A program made the position numbers and the translations under genes. From Microvirga sp. VF16 (lineage in GTDB: Bacteria; Pseudomonadota; Alphaproteobacteria; Rhizobiales; Beijerinckiaceae): a stretch of 64,000 nucleotides of DNA. The stretch lies in assembly GCF_016864375.1 (NCBI RefSeq), contig NZ_CP069359.1, forward strand, positions 124,001 to 188,000, given 5' to 3'. The notes beneath the pieces were generated by a model. The model searched no databases. It had not been told where the DNA came from and saw nothing but the letters and a program-made list of their open reading frames with translations. Shown here piece by piece: positions 29,254 through 37,586 of this stretch. Within the stretch, counting starts at the first letter, position 1. The number at the start of each line of letters is the position of its first letter.

Positions 29254-31068
29254 ATGCAGGGCTTCGACACCGCCAATCCGCCATTCGACCGCCTGACGCA
29301 TCAGGAGAGCGAGGAGCTCCGGGCCGGACTCGACATTGGGTACTTCGCGCCCGGCGAAATGATCATTGCCCAAGGGCGCTCCTCAGACACGCTGCACGTC
29401 GTGATCAAGGGATCCGTCGAGGTGCGGGACGGCAACACGATCCCGACCGTGCTCGGGCCCAAGGACAGCTTCGACTCCCGCGCCCTGGTGCACGGGGCCG
29501 CGGGCGAGAATTTCGTGGCGGCCGAGGAGACGCTCTGCCATCTCATCCCACGCCATATCGTTCTCGACCTGATCCGCCGTAACGCCGCTTTCGCGGCGTT
29601 CTTCTATGCCGACGTCTCGCGCAAGCTCGACGCCTTTGCGCAGCAACGGAAGGCGGAGGGTATGGACAGCGTCCTCCGGACACGGGTGTGCGATGTCCGG
29701 TATCGTGCCGCCGTATACGTCGACGGAGGGATCAGCATCGAGCAGGCCGGCCATTGCATGAGGGACAACGACATCAATGCCCTCTTCGTGCGGGATGGTC
29801 CACGCATCGGCGTCGTGACCGGCATGAACCTGTCGAAGGCGGTCGTTCTGCTCCGGCGCCCGCTCGAGGCCCCGGTGCGGGAAGCCTGCCACTTCGATGT
29901 CGTCTCGGTCGACCTCGACGACTTCGTGTTCGAGGCGCTGCTGCTGATGACGAAGCACGACAAGCGGCGCCTCGCGATCCGCTCGAATGGTGACTATGTG
30001 GGATTCCTGGAGGACATCGATATCCTCGGCCTGTTCGCGGGCAATTCCCAACTGATCCCGGGGCGGATTGACCGCGCGCGGAGCATCGATGATCTCGCCA
30101 CTGCCGCCCAGGACATCGAGGCGCAGGTCGAGCGCCTTCACCGGCAGGGGGTGAAGGTCGACGTGATCGCCGAGATGACGTCCGACCTGAACCGGCGGCT
30201 GTTCAAGCGCGTTTTCGAGATGTCAGCTCCCCCGACGATCCGTGAGGCCGGCTGCCTGTTGCTGATGGGATCGGAAGGGCGCGGCGAACAGACAGTCCGA
30301 ACCGACCAGGACAATGCCATCCTTCTGGACAGGGAGGTTCCGGTGTCGGATCTCGCCCGCTTCCGGGAGGCATTTTCGGGGGCGCTGGACCGGTTCGGGT
30401 TTCCGCCTTGTCCCGGGAATGTCATGGTTCGCAATCCGGTCTGGTCCCAGTCCCTGGACGACTTCATCCGCCAACTCAAGGCGTGGGTTCTCCGCGGTGA
30501 TGCCGAGGCTATGATGAATATCGCCATCTTCCTCGATGCCGAGGCCGTGGCGGGCCCGGCGGACATCCTCACCCGAGCAAAGGAGGCGCTGTTCGCACTC
30601 ATGCGCGGCGAGGCCGCTCTCCTGGCGCGGTTCGCATCGCTGATCGAGACCTTCGCGACCCCCAACCTGGGCGTTCTCAGCACTATCATGGCAACCGTCG
30701 GCGCCGGTCCGGACGAGATCAACATCAAGAAGGCCGGAACGTTTCCGATCGTACATGGCGTGCGCACGCTCGCGATCGACAAGGGCATCCTCGAGACGCC
30801 GACGGCAGCCCGGATCGAGGCCCTCGTCAGGGCAGGCTCCCTGGAGCCAACGTTCGGACGGGAACTGACCAGCGCCCTGCACGTCTTCATGGAGTTTCGG
30901 CTCCGATCCCAGCTCCTTGCGCTGCACAAGGGGGAACTTGGGTCGGAGGCCATGCTGCGCCTGGATAGGATCACCACCGTGGAGCGGGACATCCTGCGGG
31001 ATGCCCTCCGGGTGGTTCGCCAGTTCCGCGAGTTGATCCGTAGCCGCTACAATCTCGGGGCATTCTGA
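29254..31068 (+). CDS. cNMP-binding/CBS/DUF294 nucleotidyltransferase-like protein
   Basis: The 604-residue cytoplasmic protein has four parts. They are a cyclic-nucleotide-binding fold (residues ~1-125, FAPGEMIIAQGRSSDTLHVV), two CBS domains (~140-275), a DUF294 nucleotidyltransferase-like domain (~300-440) and its C-terminal partner. The nucleotidyltransferase motif reads LLMGSEGRGEQTVRTDQDNA with the expected metal-type D-x-D. Such proteins commonly follow acs/actP together with a DnaQ-like exonuclease, as here. A signalling or nucleotide-transfer role in acetate metabolism has been suggested from context but is not proven. Its stop abuts the next ATG directly. Confidence 0.88.
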   Translation: MQGFDTANPPFDRLTHQESEELRAGLDIGYFAPGEMIIAQGRSSDTLHVVIKGSVEVRDGNTIPTVLGPKDSFDSRALVHGAAGENFVAAEETLCHLIPRHIVLDLIRRNAAFAAFFYADVSRKLDAFAQQRKAEGMDSVLRTRVCDVRYRAAVYVDGGISIEQAGHCMRDNDINALFVRDGPRIGVVTGMNLSKAVVLLRRPLEAPVREACHFDVVSVDLDDFVFEALLLMTKHDKRRLAIRSNGDYVGFLEDIDILGLFAGNSQLIPGRIDRARSIDDLATAAQDIEAQVERLHRQGVKVDVIAEMTSDLNRRLFKRVFEMSAPPTIREAGCLLLMGSEGRGEQTVRTDQDNAILLDREVPVSDLARFREAFSGALDRFGFPPCPGNVMVRNPVWSQSLDDFIRQLKAWVLRGDAEAMMNIAIFLDAEAVAGPADILTRAKEALFALMRGEAALLARFASLIETFATPNLGVLSTIMATVGAGPDEINIKKAGTFPIVHGVRTLAIDKGILETPTAARIEALVRAGSLEPTFGRELTSALHVFMEFRLRSQLLALHKGELGSEAMLRLDRITTVERDILRDALRVVRQFRELIRSRYNLGAF

Positions 31069-31737
31069 ATGCGGCGCTGGCTGCGCAACCTCTTCTATCG
31101 TGCGACGCTGGCGGACCATGCCTACCGATTCCTGTTCGAGCCCGGACCGGCGGACGAGGTCCTGGTTCTGGATTGCGAGACAACCGGGCTCAACCCGCGG
31201 ATTGACGAGGTGATTGCCGTCGCGGCCATCGTGATCCACGGCAACCGCATCATGACGAGCGAGGCCTACAAGGCGATCATCAAGGCCGACAGGCTTCCGA
31301 CCTCCGCCTCCATCAAGGTGCACCAGCTTCGGGCGCGTGATGTGGCAGAAGGCCGGCCTGTGCACGAGGTTCTCCCCGAGTTGCTTCGGTTCATCGGCGG
31401 GCGTCCCATCGTCGGCTACTACGTGGATTTCGATGTCCGCATGCTCGACAAGCATGTTCTCCGGTACATCGAGGCGAAGCTTCCCAATCGCCGCATCGAA
31501 GTGTCGGAGATCTATTACGCCCTCAAATACGGCGGTGCCCCACCCGGGACGGTGCTTGATCTCCGGTTCCAGTCGATCCTGGCGGACCTGAGCATTCCCA
31601 GCCTCGGGCAACACGACGCCTTCAACGATGCCCTCATGACGGCCATGATGTACGTGCAGCTCAGGGACATGCGCAAGCGAGGCGCTCGCATCAGGCGCGA
31701 GCGCGCCGTTCAGCAAGAGGCTCCAATCGGAGCTTGA
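31069..31737 (+). CDS. DEDD-family 3'-5' exonuclease (DnaQ/PolC-epsilon-like)
   Basis: The 222-residue protein has the exonuclease I motif VLDCETTGLNP (Asp35, Glu37), motif II in YYVDFDVRML, and motif III in QHDAFNDALMT (His and Asp), so all four acidic metal ligands and the general base are present. It follows the DUF294 gene with no gap and is probably translationally coupled to it. The pairing of DUF294 protein and exonuclease is conserved, but the nucleic acid or nucleotide substrate is unknown. Confidence 0.88.
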   Translation: MRRWLRNLFYRATLADHAYRFLFEPGPADEVLVLDCETTGLNPRIDEVIAVAAIVIHGNRIMTSEAYKAIIKADRLPTSASIKVHQLRARDVAEGRPVHEVLPELLRFIGGRPIVGYYVDFDVRMLDKHVLRYIEAKLPNRRIEVSEIYYALKYGGAPPGTVLDLRFQSILADLSIPSLGQHDAFNDALMTAMMYVQLRDMRKRGARIRRERAVQQEAPIGA

Positions 31738-31741
31738 TATC

Positions 31742-32001
31742 ATCGGATTACGTGGATCGGACTTGATCGGGGTTCCCACCGGATGGCGGGATCCGGGTCG
31801 TGGTGCGGAAGAGGTTCGGTTGCCACTGATTGGCGTTCACTGCCGATGAAGCCATAGAGGTACTCGAAATCCATACCGAGTGGCCACTGGTCGAACGGCT
31901 CGGCCTGGCTGGCCGCGAAGGCAGGGACGTTGTGATCCTTGCCGAACCATGAGATGGCATAGCCATTGTCCTTGAGGATACGGTTGATGGTGGCTTTGTC
32001 C
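31742..32001 (-). pseudogene. Arylsulfatase fragment, frameshifted
   Basis: The minus strand from about 32001 reads ATINRILKDNGYAISWFGKD, then HNVPAF and GPFDQWPLGMDFEYLYGF-like sequence (here EPFDQWPLG). After a one-base shift near 31850 it continues NANQWQPNLFRTTTRI and GGNPDQ. This is an internal piece of a bacterial arylsulfatase (alkaline phosphatase superfamily). The catalytic Cys/Ser motif and most of the C terminus are missing, so it is a dead remnant. Confidence 0.75.
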
Positions 32002-32190
32002 TTAGATCTAATCTCTATTCCGAGGTGGTCGATGGAGGATTATGATTTGCCCTGCGGATCGAGCGCTTTCGCTCTGGCTTCTCCAAGGCGGAAATGCCGG
32101 ATCCGGCATCATCGAGCCCGAGTTGTGTTGCCCTTCCGGCGCGGGAGCCCCACCCGCCCATGAGCTCATGGTTGATGAGGAGGAACGCAC

Positions 32191-32299
32191 AATGGCCCGC
32201 AATCTCGTGCCCCTTGACGCCCCGGTGGCGGAAGGTTTCCAGATGATCCCTTCCTGTCGCTTCACCGCGAGATAAACCGCCTCTTCGACGATGTCTTAT
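32191..32299 (+). pseudogene. Hsp20 (small heat-shock protein) N-terminal remnant
   Basis: After a GAGGAGGA ribosome site, ATG 32191 starts MARNLVPLDAP. After a one-base shift near 32240 the frame continues DDPFLSLHREINRLFDDVLW, the characteristic N-terminal region of alphaproteobacterial Hsp20 proteins. It is cut at about 32300, where an IS6-type end begins, so the alpha-crystallin domain is lost. Confidence 0.7.
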
Positions 32300-32433
32300 G
32301 GGAACTGTCGCAAACCCTTCGGTAACTGAGTTCGGCATACGCCTCCAGCCAGTTCCGGAGGTGCATGATGTTCAAAGGCCGCCATTTTGATCGATCAGCG
32401 ATCCTGCTGTGCGTGCGGTGGTCCTGGAGTCCC
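32300..32433 (+). pseudogene. IS6-family element remnant (left end and transposase N terminus)
   Basis: The GGGAACTGTCGCAAACC sequence at 32300 resembles an IS6 terminal repeat. ATG 32365 starts MMFKGRHFDRSAILLCVRW, the N terminus of a second IS6 subgroup distinct from the two complete copies. Homology ends after ~20 residues. The fragment interrupts the Hsp20 remnant. Confidence 0.7.
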
Positions 32434-32919
32434 TCACCTCCGATGGATCTTAGCAGGCATCGGGCCGGGTTCGTTGCTGACGAGATCCTTATGGCCGAAG
32501 CCCTTGCGGTAATCGAGGACAGAGATTACCTTCGGGACGACCTTGAATAACGCAACGCCCTCAAGCGCGCCCGAGGCATACTCTGCGATCCCCTGCGGGA
32601 ATTTTTGGAGCAGAAGCTGTTCCGCGCGCTCGATCTCCCGCGGGTCCGTGAGGCGGTCCGCATGGCCCCCGGCCGAGACGCCGCGGATCTCGCCCCAATT
32701 CGCATAGGGCAGGTTGACTGTTAGGGACACCTTGCCGTTGCGGCTGATGTTCCGTGCTTTCTGGGAATCCTCGGCACATCCGAAGTAGATGTCCAGCCCG
32801 TCGTTGGCGAAGCTGACCATGGTGGCCTGCGGATATCCGTCTTGGCGGATCGTCGCGATCGTCATGTCGCTCGCGCAATCGAGAATGGACAGGATCTCCT
32901 CGCGAATGCTTGAGTCCAT
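32434..32919 (-). CDS. PNPOx-type FMN-binding protein
   Basis: From ATG 32919 (MDSSIREEILSILD) the ~161-residue protein matches the pyridoxamine 5'-phosphate oxidase-like split barrel (MTIATIRQDGYPQATMVSFAND, then DIYFGCAEDSQKARNI and GKVSLTVNLPY). These small proteins bind FMN, haem or F420 and reduce or bind diverse substrates; the actual one is unknown. A perfect FixK/FNR palindrome lies 73 bp upstream of the start (32992-33005), so it is probably induced at low oxygen. The frame extends upstream to 33006, but homology starts at 32919. Confidence 0.82.
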   Translation of the reverse strand: MDSSIREEILSILDCASDMTIATIRQDGYPQATMVSFANDGLDIYFGCAEDSQKARNISRNGKVSLTVNLPYANWGEIRGVSAGGHADRLTDPREIERAEQLLLQKFPQGIAEYASGALEGVALFKVVPKVISVLDYRKGFGHKDLVSNEPGPMPAKIHRR

Positions 32920-32991
32920 AGCGACGTCCCCATGGTGATCGGACCTTATCCAGCCTGACGACCCATGATGGCTTCGTTCTCGTCCAACCGC

Positions 32992-33005
32992 CTTGATCTG
33001 GATCA
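32992..33005. promoter_or_regulatory. Perfect FixK/FNR box (TTGATCTGGATCAA)
   Basis: This 14-bp perfect TTGAT-N4-ATCAA palindrome is the classic binding site of FixK/FnrN/FNR activators in Hyphomicrobiales. It lies 73 bp upstream of the PNPOx ATG, a position usual for class I or II activation. It could also influence the plus-strand gene at 33171. Confidence 0.8.
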
Positions 33006-33170
33006 ATGCCGCGCTGGACAGAGGAACGCATGATTTGTCTGGCTTCGTTGGAAATCGCCTCTCGGTCTAACGCAAGGTTGCCGCACAATTCCAACGGCAA
33101 CCTGCTTGATCTTCGGATATGATCAGAGGCGAGCGAGCTTTTCACGAGCCGGACAACGGCGGAGGGCTCC

Positions 33171-33452
33171 ATGATCGTCGGTGATGAGCGTTCGCAGGTT
33201 TTGGATAGACCGGAGAGAGACCGGGTCTGTACGCCGGACATCCTCCCGAAGCTTCAGTCGCTGCTGGCGAACCTGGCGAATATCGATACCGATCACGAAA
33301 GTAATCTGATCGTCATCGAGAGCAGGCCGATGGATGATGCTTGCAAGCGTCGACTGATCGCCGATCTTTGTGAGAGCCATCGTCAGCGGCGCGCCCCCTA
33401 CCTTCGGGAAATCGAGGCGCTCAGGGAGCAAATGGAAGCCGCGTTTCATTGA
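33171..33452 (+). CDS. Small hypothetical protein, 93 residues
   Basis: ATG 33171 follows CGGAGGGCTCC. The predicted protein is helical and charged (PKLQSLLANLANIDTDHESN, then DDACKRRLIADLCESHRQRRAPYLREIE), without membrane segments or Cys. I recognise no named family, but the composition is protein-like and the end overlaps closely with the start of the alcohol dehydrogenase remnant (5 bp apart). It lies near the FixK box at 32992 and may be co-regulated. Confidence 0.5.
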   Translation: MIVGDERSQVLDRPERDRVCTPDILPKLQSLLANLANIDTDHESNLIVIESRPMDDACKRRLIADLCESHRQRRAPYLREIEALREQMEAAFH

Positions 33453-33456
33453 GGCG

Positions 33457-33666
33457 ATGAAGGCGATGGTTTTCCACAAGGCGCGCGCACCTCTGTGCAT
33501 GGAAGAGCGCCCGCTGCCGTCGCCCGGACCACGCGAGATCCGCGTGGCGGTGGAAGCCTGCACGGTGTGCCGCACCGACCTCCATATGGTGGATGGTGAC
33601 CTGCCGCATCCCAAGCTCCCACTCGCCCCCGGCCATGAGATCGTGGGACGGTTTGAGTCCCCGTGA
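33457..33666 (+). pseudogene. Zinc alcohol dehydrogenase, N-terminal remnant
   Basis: ATG 33457 begins MKAMVFHKARAPLCMEERPL. The frame includes the catalytic-zinc segment VCRTDLHMVDGDL and LPLAPGHEIVGRFES, then hits TGA at 33664-33666. About 68 of the usual ~340 residues remain; the Rossmann domain is absent from downstream sequence, so it is non-functional. Confidence 0.8.
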
Positions 33667-33749
33667 CAGAGCCGCTTGGGTCGTGATGTTCGGTTCCGTC
33701 TCAGCCTACCTGCTCCGCGATCGCCTGAGATGCAAGCGGCAGGCGTCCG

Positions 33750-35309
33750 TCACACAGGCTTCATCGTCTTCGGCAACCTCACGCCGCCGAGAGCGTTTCG
33801 AAATTTGAGAATGTCCGTCTTAATGGCAGCTGGATCCCGGGCTGCATCGAGGCGAAGCCAGATGATCGTCCCGCGATTTCGCTCTGCCTGCCTGCGTACG
33901 ACTGCAGCAGTCGCATCCGATGGATCGTTTCGGCGGGCCGCCACGCGGGACATGAGAAGCTCCGTCGGAGCCTCAAGCCAGTATCCGGTGAAGGGCACAG
34001 CACACTCGCGCGCAAGCTGCCCCACTTTCTCCCTGTCACCGGGCCGGTCGAAGACTGCATCGATAATGACGGCAGAGCCCACGCGCAGGGCACGGGCCGC
34101 CTCGTCTCTTAATGTCGCATAGACCCGCTCGGAAACGTCCCGGCGATATGCCGCCTGGGGCAGATGACGTTCAACCGGTACACCGTAGATCCACTTGCGG
34201 ATGCGGTCGCTGTTCAGGACCCGTGCTCCCGGTGGCGGGCCGAGATGGGGCGCGACGAGCGAGGCGATGAACGACTTGCCGGAACCGCTGAGCCCTCCGA
34301 CCGCGACGAGAACGGAGGGATCGGGCGTCAGCAGGGACGTGGCCAAATCGAAATAGTGTCGGGCCTCGGCAAGCAGGCCTGCGCGGGCCTCGGGTGATGT
34401 GCGCTGTGCCTGGGCCGCCGTGACATGGGCGCGAACCGTTGCGCGAATGGCCATGAAGAAGGGGACGAGACCGAGGCCGTCGGTTTCGTCGGCCTCGTCG
34501 AGATAGCGGTTCAGCAGCACGTTTGCCGATTGCCTCTGATCGCGGTGCCACAGATCCATCAGCAGAAAAGCCAGATCGTACAGCACGTCGATGGTGGCAA
34601 GGTTCTCGTCGAACTCGATGCAGTCGAACAGCGTCGGTTTTCCATGCCACAGGCAAATATTGCGGAGGATGAGATCGCCATGGCAGCGCCTGACCTTGCC
34701 CACGCTGCGGCGGTTCTCGAGCACGGCCGAATAAGTCTCAAGCGCTTGCCGGAACTTTTCCGCGAACGCGTCTGCGGCATCGGGCGTGACCAGTCCCGTC
34801 GCACGTAAGGAGCGGTCGTTGATGGCAAGGACGTCGGCAATGCCCCGTGTTCCGCCATAGTCCAGGCTGACATGCGCCTCGCGGTGAAACGCTGCAATGC
34901 GGCGAGCCAGATCGGACAGGAGCGAAGGCGTCAGGGAGCCATGCTGGGCCATGTTATCGAAAAGGCATGCCTGGTCGAACCGGTGCATCTCGACCACCGC
35001 ATCGATCCTCTTTCCGGTGCCGTCGAAGGCAAGCTGTCCATCCGCCGCGCAGGTGATGGTGCGGACACCGATGTAGAGATCGGGGGCGGTCCGGCGGTTG
35101 AGTTCGAACTCCTTCAGACAGGCTGCATGCCTTTGCTCTGGCGTGGAGTAATCGAGATACGTGAAGCGGACCGCCAGCTTCAGTTTGTAGACCTTCGTCG
35201 TTGTCAGGAAGATCATGGAGGCATGGGTCGCGATCGTTTCCACGGGCGATGGCCTGCCAAGGATCCGCTTGAGGAATTCGATCGTTTCAGTCTGTTCGTG
35301 GGCGGACAT
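33750..35309 (-). CDS. Fused aminoglycoside phosphotransferase-like kinase and AAA ATPase
   Basis: The 519-residue protein joins an APH-fold kinase domain to a P-loop kinase (AAA_33) domain. The APH part has the catalytic loop HGDLILRNI (His210-Asp212) and the metal-binding FDCIEFD (228-234). The second part has Walker A GGLSGSGKS at 338-346 and VLNSDRIRKWIYG after it. Such fusions are widespread in proteobacteria, often near stress or phosphoketolase genes; the substrate is unknown and antibiotic resistance should not be assumed. It is intact within an otherwise decayed neighbourhood. Confidence 0.87.
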   Translation of the reverse strand: MSAHEQTETIEFLKRILGRPSPVETIATHASMIFLTTTKVYKLKLAVRFTYLDYSTPEQRHAACLKEFELNRRTAPDLYIGVRTITCAADGQLAFDGTGKRIDAVVEMHRFDQACLFDNMAQHGSLTPSLLSDLARRIAAFHREAHVSLDYGGTRGIADVLAINDRSLRATGLVTPDAADAFAEKFRQALETYSAVLENRRSVGKVRRCHGDLILRNICLWHGKPTLFDCIEFDENLATIDVLYDLAFLLMDLWHRDQRQSANVLLNRYLDEADETDGLGLVPFFMAIRATVRAHVTAAQAQRTSPEARAGLLAEARHYFDLATSLLTPDPSVLVAVGGLSGSGKSFIASLVAPHLGPPPGARVLNSDRIRKWIYGVPVERHLPQAAYRRDVSERVYATLRDEAARALRVGSAVIIDAVFDRPGDREKVGQLARECAVPFTGYWLEAPTELLMSRVAARRNDPSDATAAVVRRQAERNRGTIIWLRLDAARDPAAIKTDILKFRNALGGVRLPKTMKPV

Positions 35310-35797
35310 CGCTATCGCTCCGAACTCTAAGCGGACAGGGGACTTCTCTTGTCGGCGAGACGAGTGAGGATCGCCAGGAAACTAATGCCTGGATCATCAG
35401 GAGACAATCCAGACAGCTGCGCGGACTGCCCAGCGAACGTTCCGGGGAGCCGAAGACGGACCATTGGAATACCAAGGACGGAGCTGCCCCCGGCATCACA
35501 GAGTGGAATTCGGCCAGGACCTGAGCAGCGATCTTGCCATCGCTCAGCGTATATTCCCCGTGTAGTGCATCACGGAGCCCCCGCCGCTGGTACGTCCCCC
35601 TCGCATCGTCACGACGCCGGTCCTTTGTCCCAATGTGGGTCCGGAACCGCACTTTGACCAAGCCTTCTTCCATGTGCTGATCCGCCGCTTCTTTCCGAAC
35701 CTCGCGGAAACGAGGGCGAAGCACCACTCCCAACCTGCGTGAGGTGTCCGCTGGCCTCAAGACTTTCGAGAGACGTTCTGTTGAAGGCCGTTCACGA
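35310..35797. other. Gene-poor stretch with possible decayed frames
   Basis: No gene can be supported. On the minus strand near 35540-35500 the segment GEYTLSDGKIAAQVLAEF resembles the C-terminal motif of FlgM-type anti-sigma factors, but the rest of that frame is not recognisable. Confidence 0.3.
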
Positions 35798-36082
35798 TCA
35801 GAGAAACAGTCCTGAGAGGGCTGAACCGCGGGTCGGTGCGATCACGGACTCGGCTCCGCAGGCCTAGCACCGCGCGCACGAGCCGACGATTTCCCAATCG
35901 TGAACCCCGTCACGAAGCGTTCTCCGGCAGTTCGGGCAGCTAAGGCCCTCTTCGATCCAGCCGAAATCATAGTCGGGTCCCACATAGGAGCAGACCATGT
36001 GGTGGATCACCGAGGCAGCCTTGAGGCCTGCCTTGCCGCAAACCGGGCAAGTCGAGCAAGAGGCCGATCTGCATGGATGCGC
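35798..36082 (-). pseudogene. Zinc-ribbon (TackOD1-like) domain, no start codon and an in-frame TAG
   Basis: Directly after the TGA of the HlyD fragment, in the same frame, the minus strand encodes CSTCPVCGKAGLKAASV, MVCSYVGPDYDFGW, LSCPNCRRTLRDG and GSCARC. It then has TAG (35864-35866) and ACGAESVIA to a TGA at 35798. The CxxC, C, CxxC, CxxC spacing and CSYVGP-DYDF match, from memory, the TackOD1 metal-binding output domain. No ATG/GTG/TTG precedes the first CxxC in frame, and the TAG falls between paired Cys, so it looks like a decayed gene or the end of a former fusion. Confidence 0.45.
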
Positions 36083-36421
36083 TCAGTCCAGGCCGAGAAT
36101 ACCGACAACGGTCTTGAAGAACCGATCCGCGACCTCCGTGTAGTACATGTGGACACGCACTGCCGAATTGAGCGCCGGCGGCTGGGCGTTTGCATCAAGC
36201 CGGACGCGGGCGACCAGGGTCGCCTGGGCCGGCTGCAGAAGCGAACTTTGCCGCCCCTCGATGACCGCGCTCAAGGGAAGAATCGCCTCGATCATTCCGC
36301 GCATTCTGGTCTTGCCATGCACCACGAAGACCTCCTGGCCAACCTGCGGATCCACCCGGCGGAAATCAGGAATATGCCAGACGACGGATCTCTCTTGAGG
36401 ACGCTCCCATAGGATAGCCAC
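36083..36421 (-). pseudogene. HlyD-family adaptor, C-terminal fragment
   Basis: The frame reads VVWHIPDFRRVDPQVGQEVF, then GMIEAILPLSAVIEGR and RVRLDANAQPPALNSAVRVH, and ends GILGLD. This is the beta-barrel/membrane-proximal C-terminal end of an HlyD-type periplasmic adaptor. The preceding lipoyl domain lies 1.17 kb away at 37587-37934 on the same strand and ends where this fragment should begin, so the two were one gene. The first ~12 codons (to 36421) are unrelated. It cannot make a working adaptor. Confidence 0.65.
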
Positions 36422-36455
36422 AATTCGGCAAAGTGCTTACTCAAGGTCCGCAACA

Positions 36456-36484
36456 GCTCGCCTCACCCTCGAGGCGGGCTTTTT
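36456..36484 (+). terminator. Rho-independent terminator-like hairpin
   Basis: CGCCTC (36459-36464) pairs with GAGGCG (36471-36476) across a 6-base loop and is followed by GGGCTTTTT. This reads as a terminator for plus-strand transcription. It lies inside the segment that splits the HlyD gene, upstream of the methyltransferase. Confidence 0.65.
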
Positions 36485-36645
36485 GCAACCTACCTAAGTA
36501 CCGGAAACGCGTGCGCAGCCGCTTACCACCGGCCGTGTTTCATAACCCTCCATTTTCACGAAATGCCTGGGGTACTAGATCAACTTTGATACAAGCCAAG
36601 TGCTGAATGCGATCTCCCTCGTTCGAGATCTGATTGGGGTGAAGG

Positions 36646-37443
36646 ATGACTGGCAGATTTCTCAATGATTCAGCTGTCGCACAGGCCTGGGATCAGAATG
36701 CCGAGCGATGGACACAGGACGTCCGCGCTGGCTTTGACCTCTATCGGGAGCTGTATACCCTCCCTGCGTTCCTGGATTTCATGCCGTCCATCGCGGACAA
36801 GGATGTCATCGACCTGGGGTGCGGAGAAGGCACGAACACCCGGCATTTCGCCCGCTTAGGCGGCCACATAACCGGGATCGATCTCTCCGAGAAGATGATC
36901 GCCTATGCCCAGGCTCAAGAAGCTGCGGATCCGCTTGGGATCACGTATCAGATCGGCTCGTTCAGCGATCTGAGCGCATATGGTGACGAGCGGTTCGATA
37001 TTGCCCTTTCGACTATGGCTCTGATGGATGGGCCGGACTTCCCTGCTGCGATGCAGGCAGCCTATCGGGTCCTGACACCTGGCGGGGTCCTGTGCTTCAG
37101 CGTCCTGCATCCGTGCTTCATCACGCCAGCCATCAAATGGCTGATCGAAGAGGATGGATTCCATAGCGGCCTGCGGATCGGCCGGTACTTTGACCAGTCG
37201 CCATTCGTCGAGCGCTGGCGCTTCAGCAAGCGGCCCGATCCCGATCAAGTGCTCCCGTTCAGCGTGCCTCGTTTCCCGCGAACCCTGTCGGATTACATCA
37301 ATGCAGTGAGCGACGCTGGATTCCAGACCATCAGGGTGGCCGAGCCTCGCCCGGACGAAAGCCTTTCGGCACAGCATGCATGGCTGAAACGGTGGCGGGA
37401 TCATGCGCCGTTGGTCTTGTTTGTCTCTGCAATAGAGCCCTGA
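36646..37443 (+). CDS. Class I SAM-dependent methyltransferase
   Basis: The 265-residue protein has the Rossmann motif I VIDLGCGEGTNTRHFARLGG (Gly-rich loop at 56-62), the acidic motif in ITGIDLSEKMI, and a post-motif DIALSTMALMD. It belongs to the Methyltransf_11/25-like small-molecule methylases; the substrate is unknown. A GGGGTGAAGG ribosome site lies just upstream of ATG 36646. The gene is intact and lies wholly within the ~1.2-kb segment that separates two fragments of an HlyD-type gene, so it probably came in as a mobile cargo or by recombination. Confidence 0.88.
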   Translation: MTGRFLNDSAVAQAWDQNAERWTQDVRAGFDLYRELYTLPAFLDFMPSIADKDVIDLGCGEGTNTRHFARLGGHITGIDLSEKMIAYAQAQEAADPLGITYQIGSFSDLSAYGDERFDIALSTMALMDGPDFPAAMQAAYRVLTPGGVLCFSVLHPCFITPAIKWLIEEDGFHSGLRIGRYFDQSPFVERWRFSKRPDPDQVLPFSVPRFPRTLSDYINAVSDAGFQTIRVAEPRPDESLSAQHAWLKRWRDHAPLVLFVSAIEP

Positions 37444-37586
37444 TTGTTGTTCCTCGAGCTTGCTCAGCACCTGTGATAGTGAGGCAGGCTGATAGGGTAG
37501 TTCGGCGACAGGCTGAGGCAAATTCACAACCAAAGCCTAGGCACGACAACCAGTTACGGACGGCCTGCGGCATCCTTTGGTAGCAT

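Noticed and set aside
30223-31779. 518-codon minus-strand frame opposite the DUF294 and exonuclease genes
   Set aside because: It spans two real genes in antisense and has no domain signature.
35499-35560. FlgM-like motif GEYTLSDGKIAAQV on the minus strand
   Set aside because: Only ~20 residues resemble the family, with no start, no conserved neighbour and no flagellar gene nearby.
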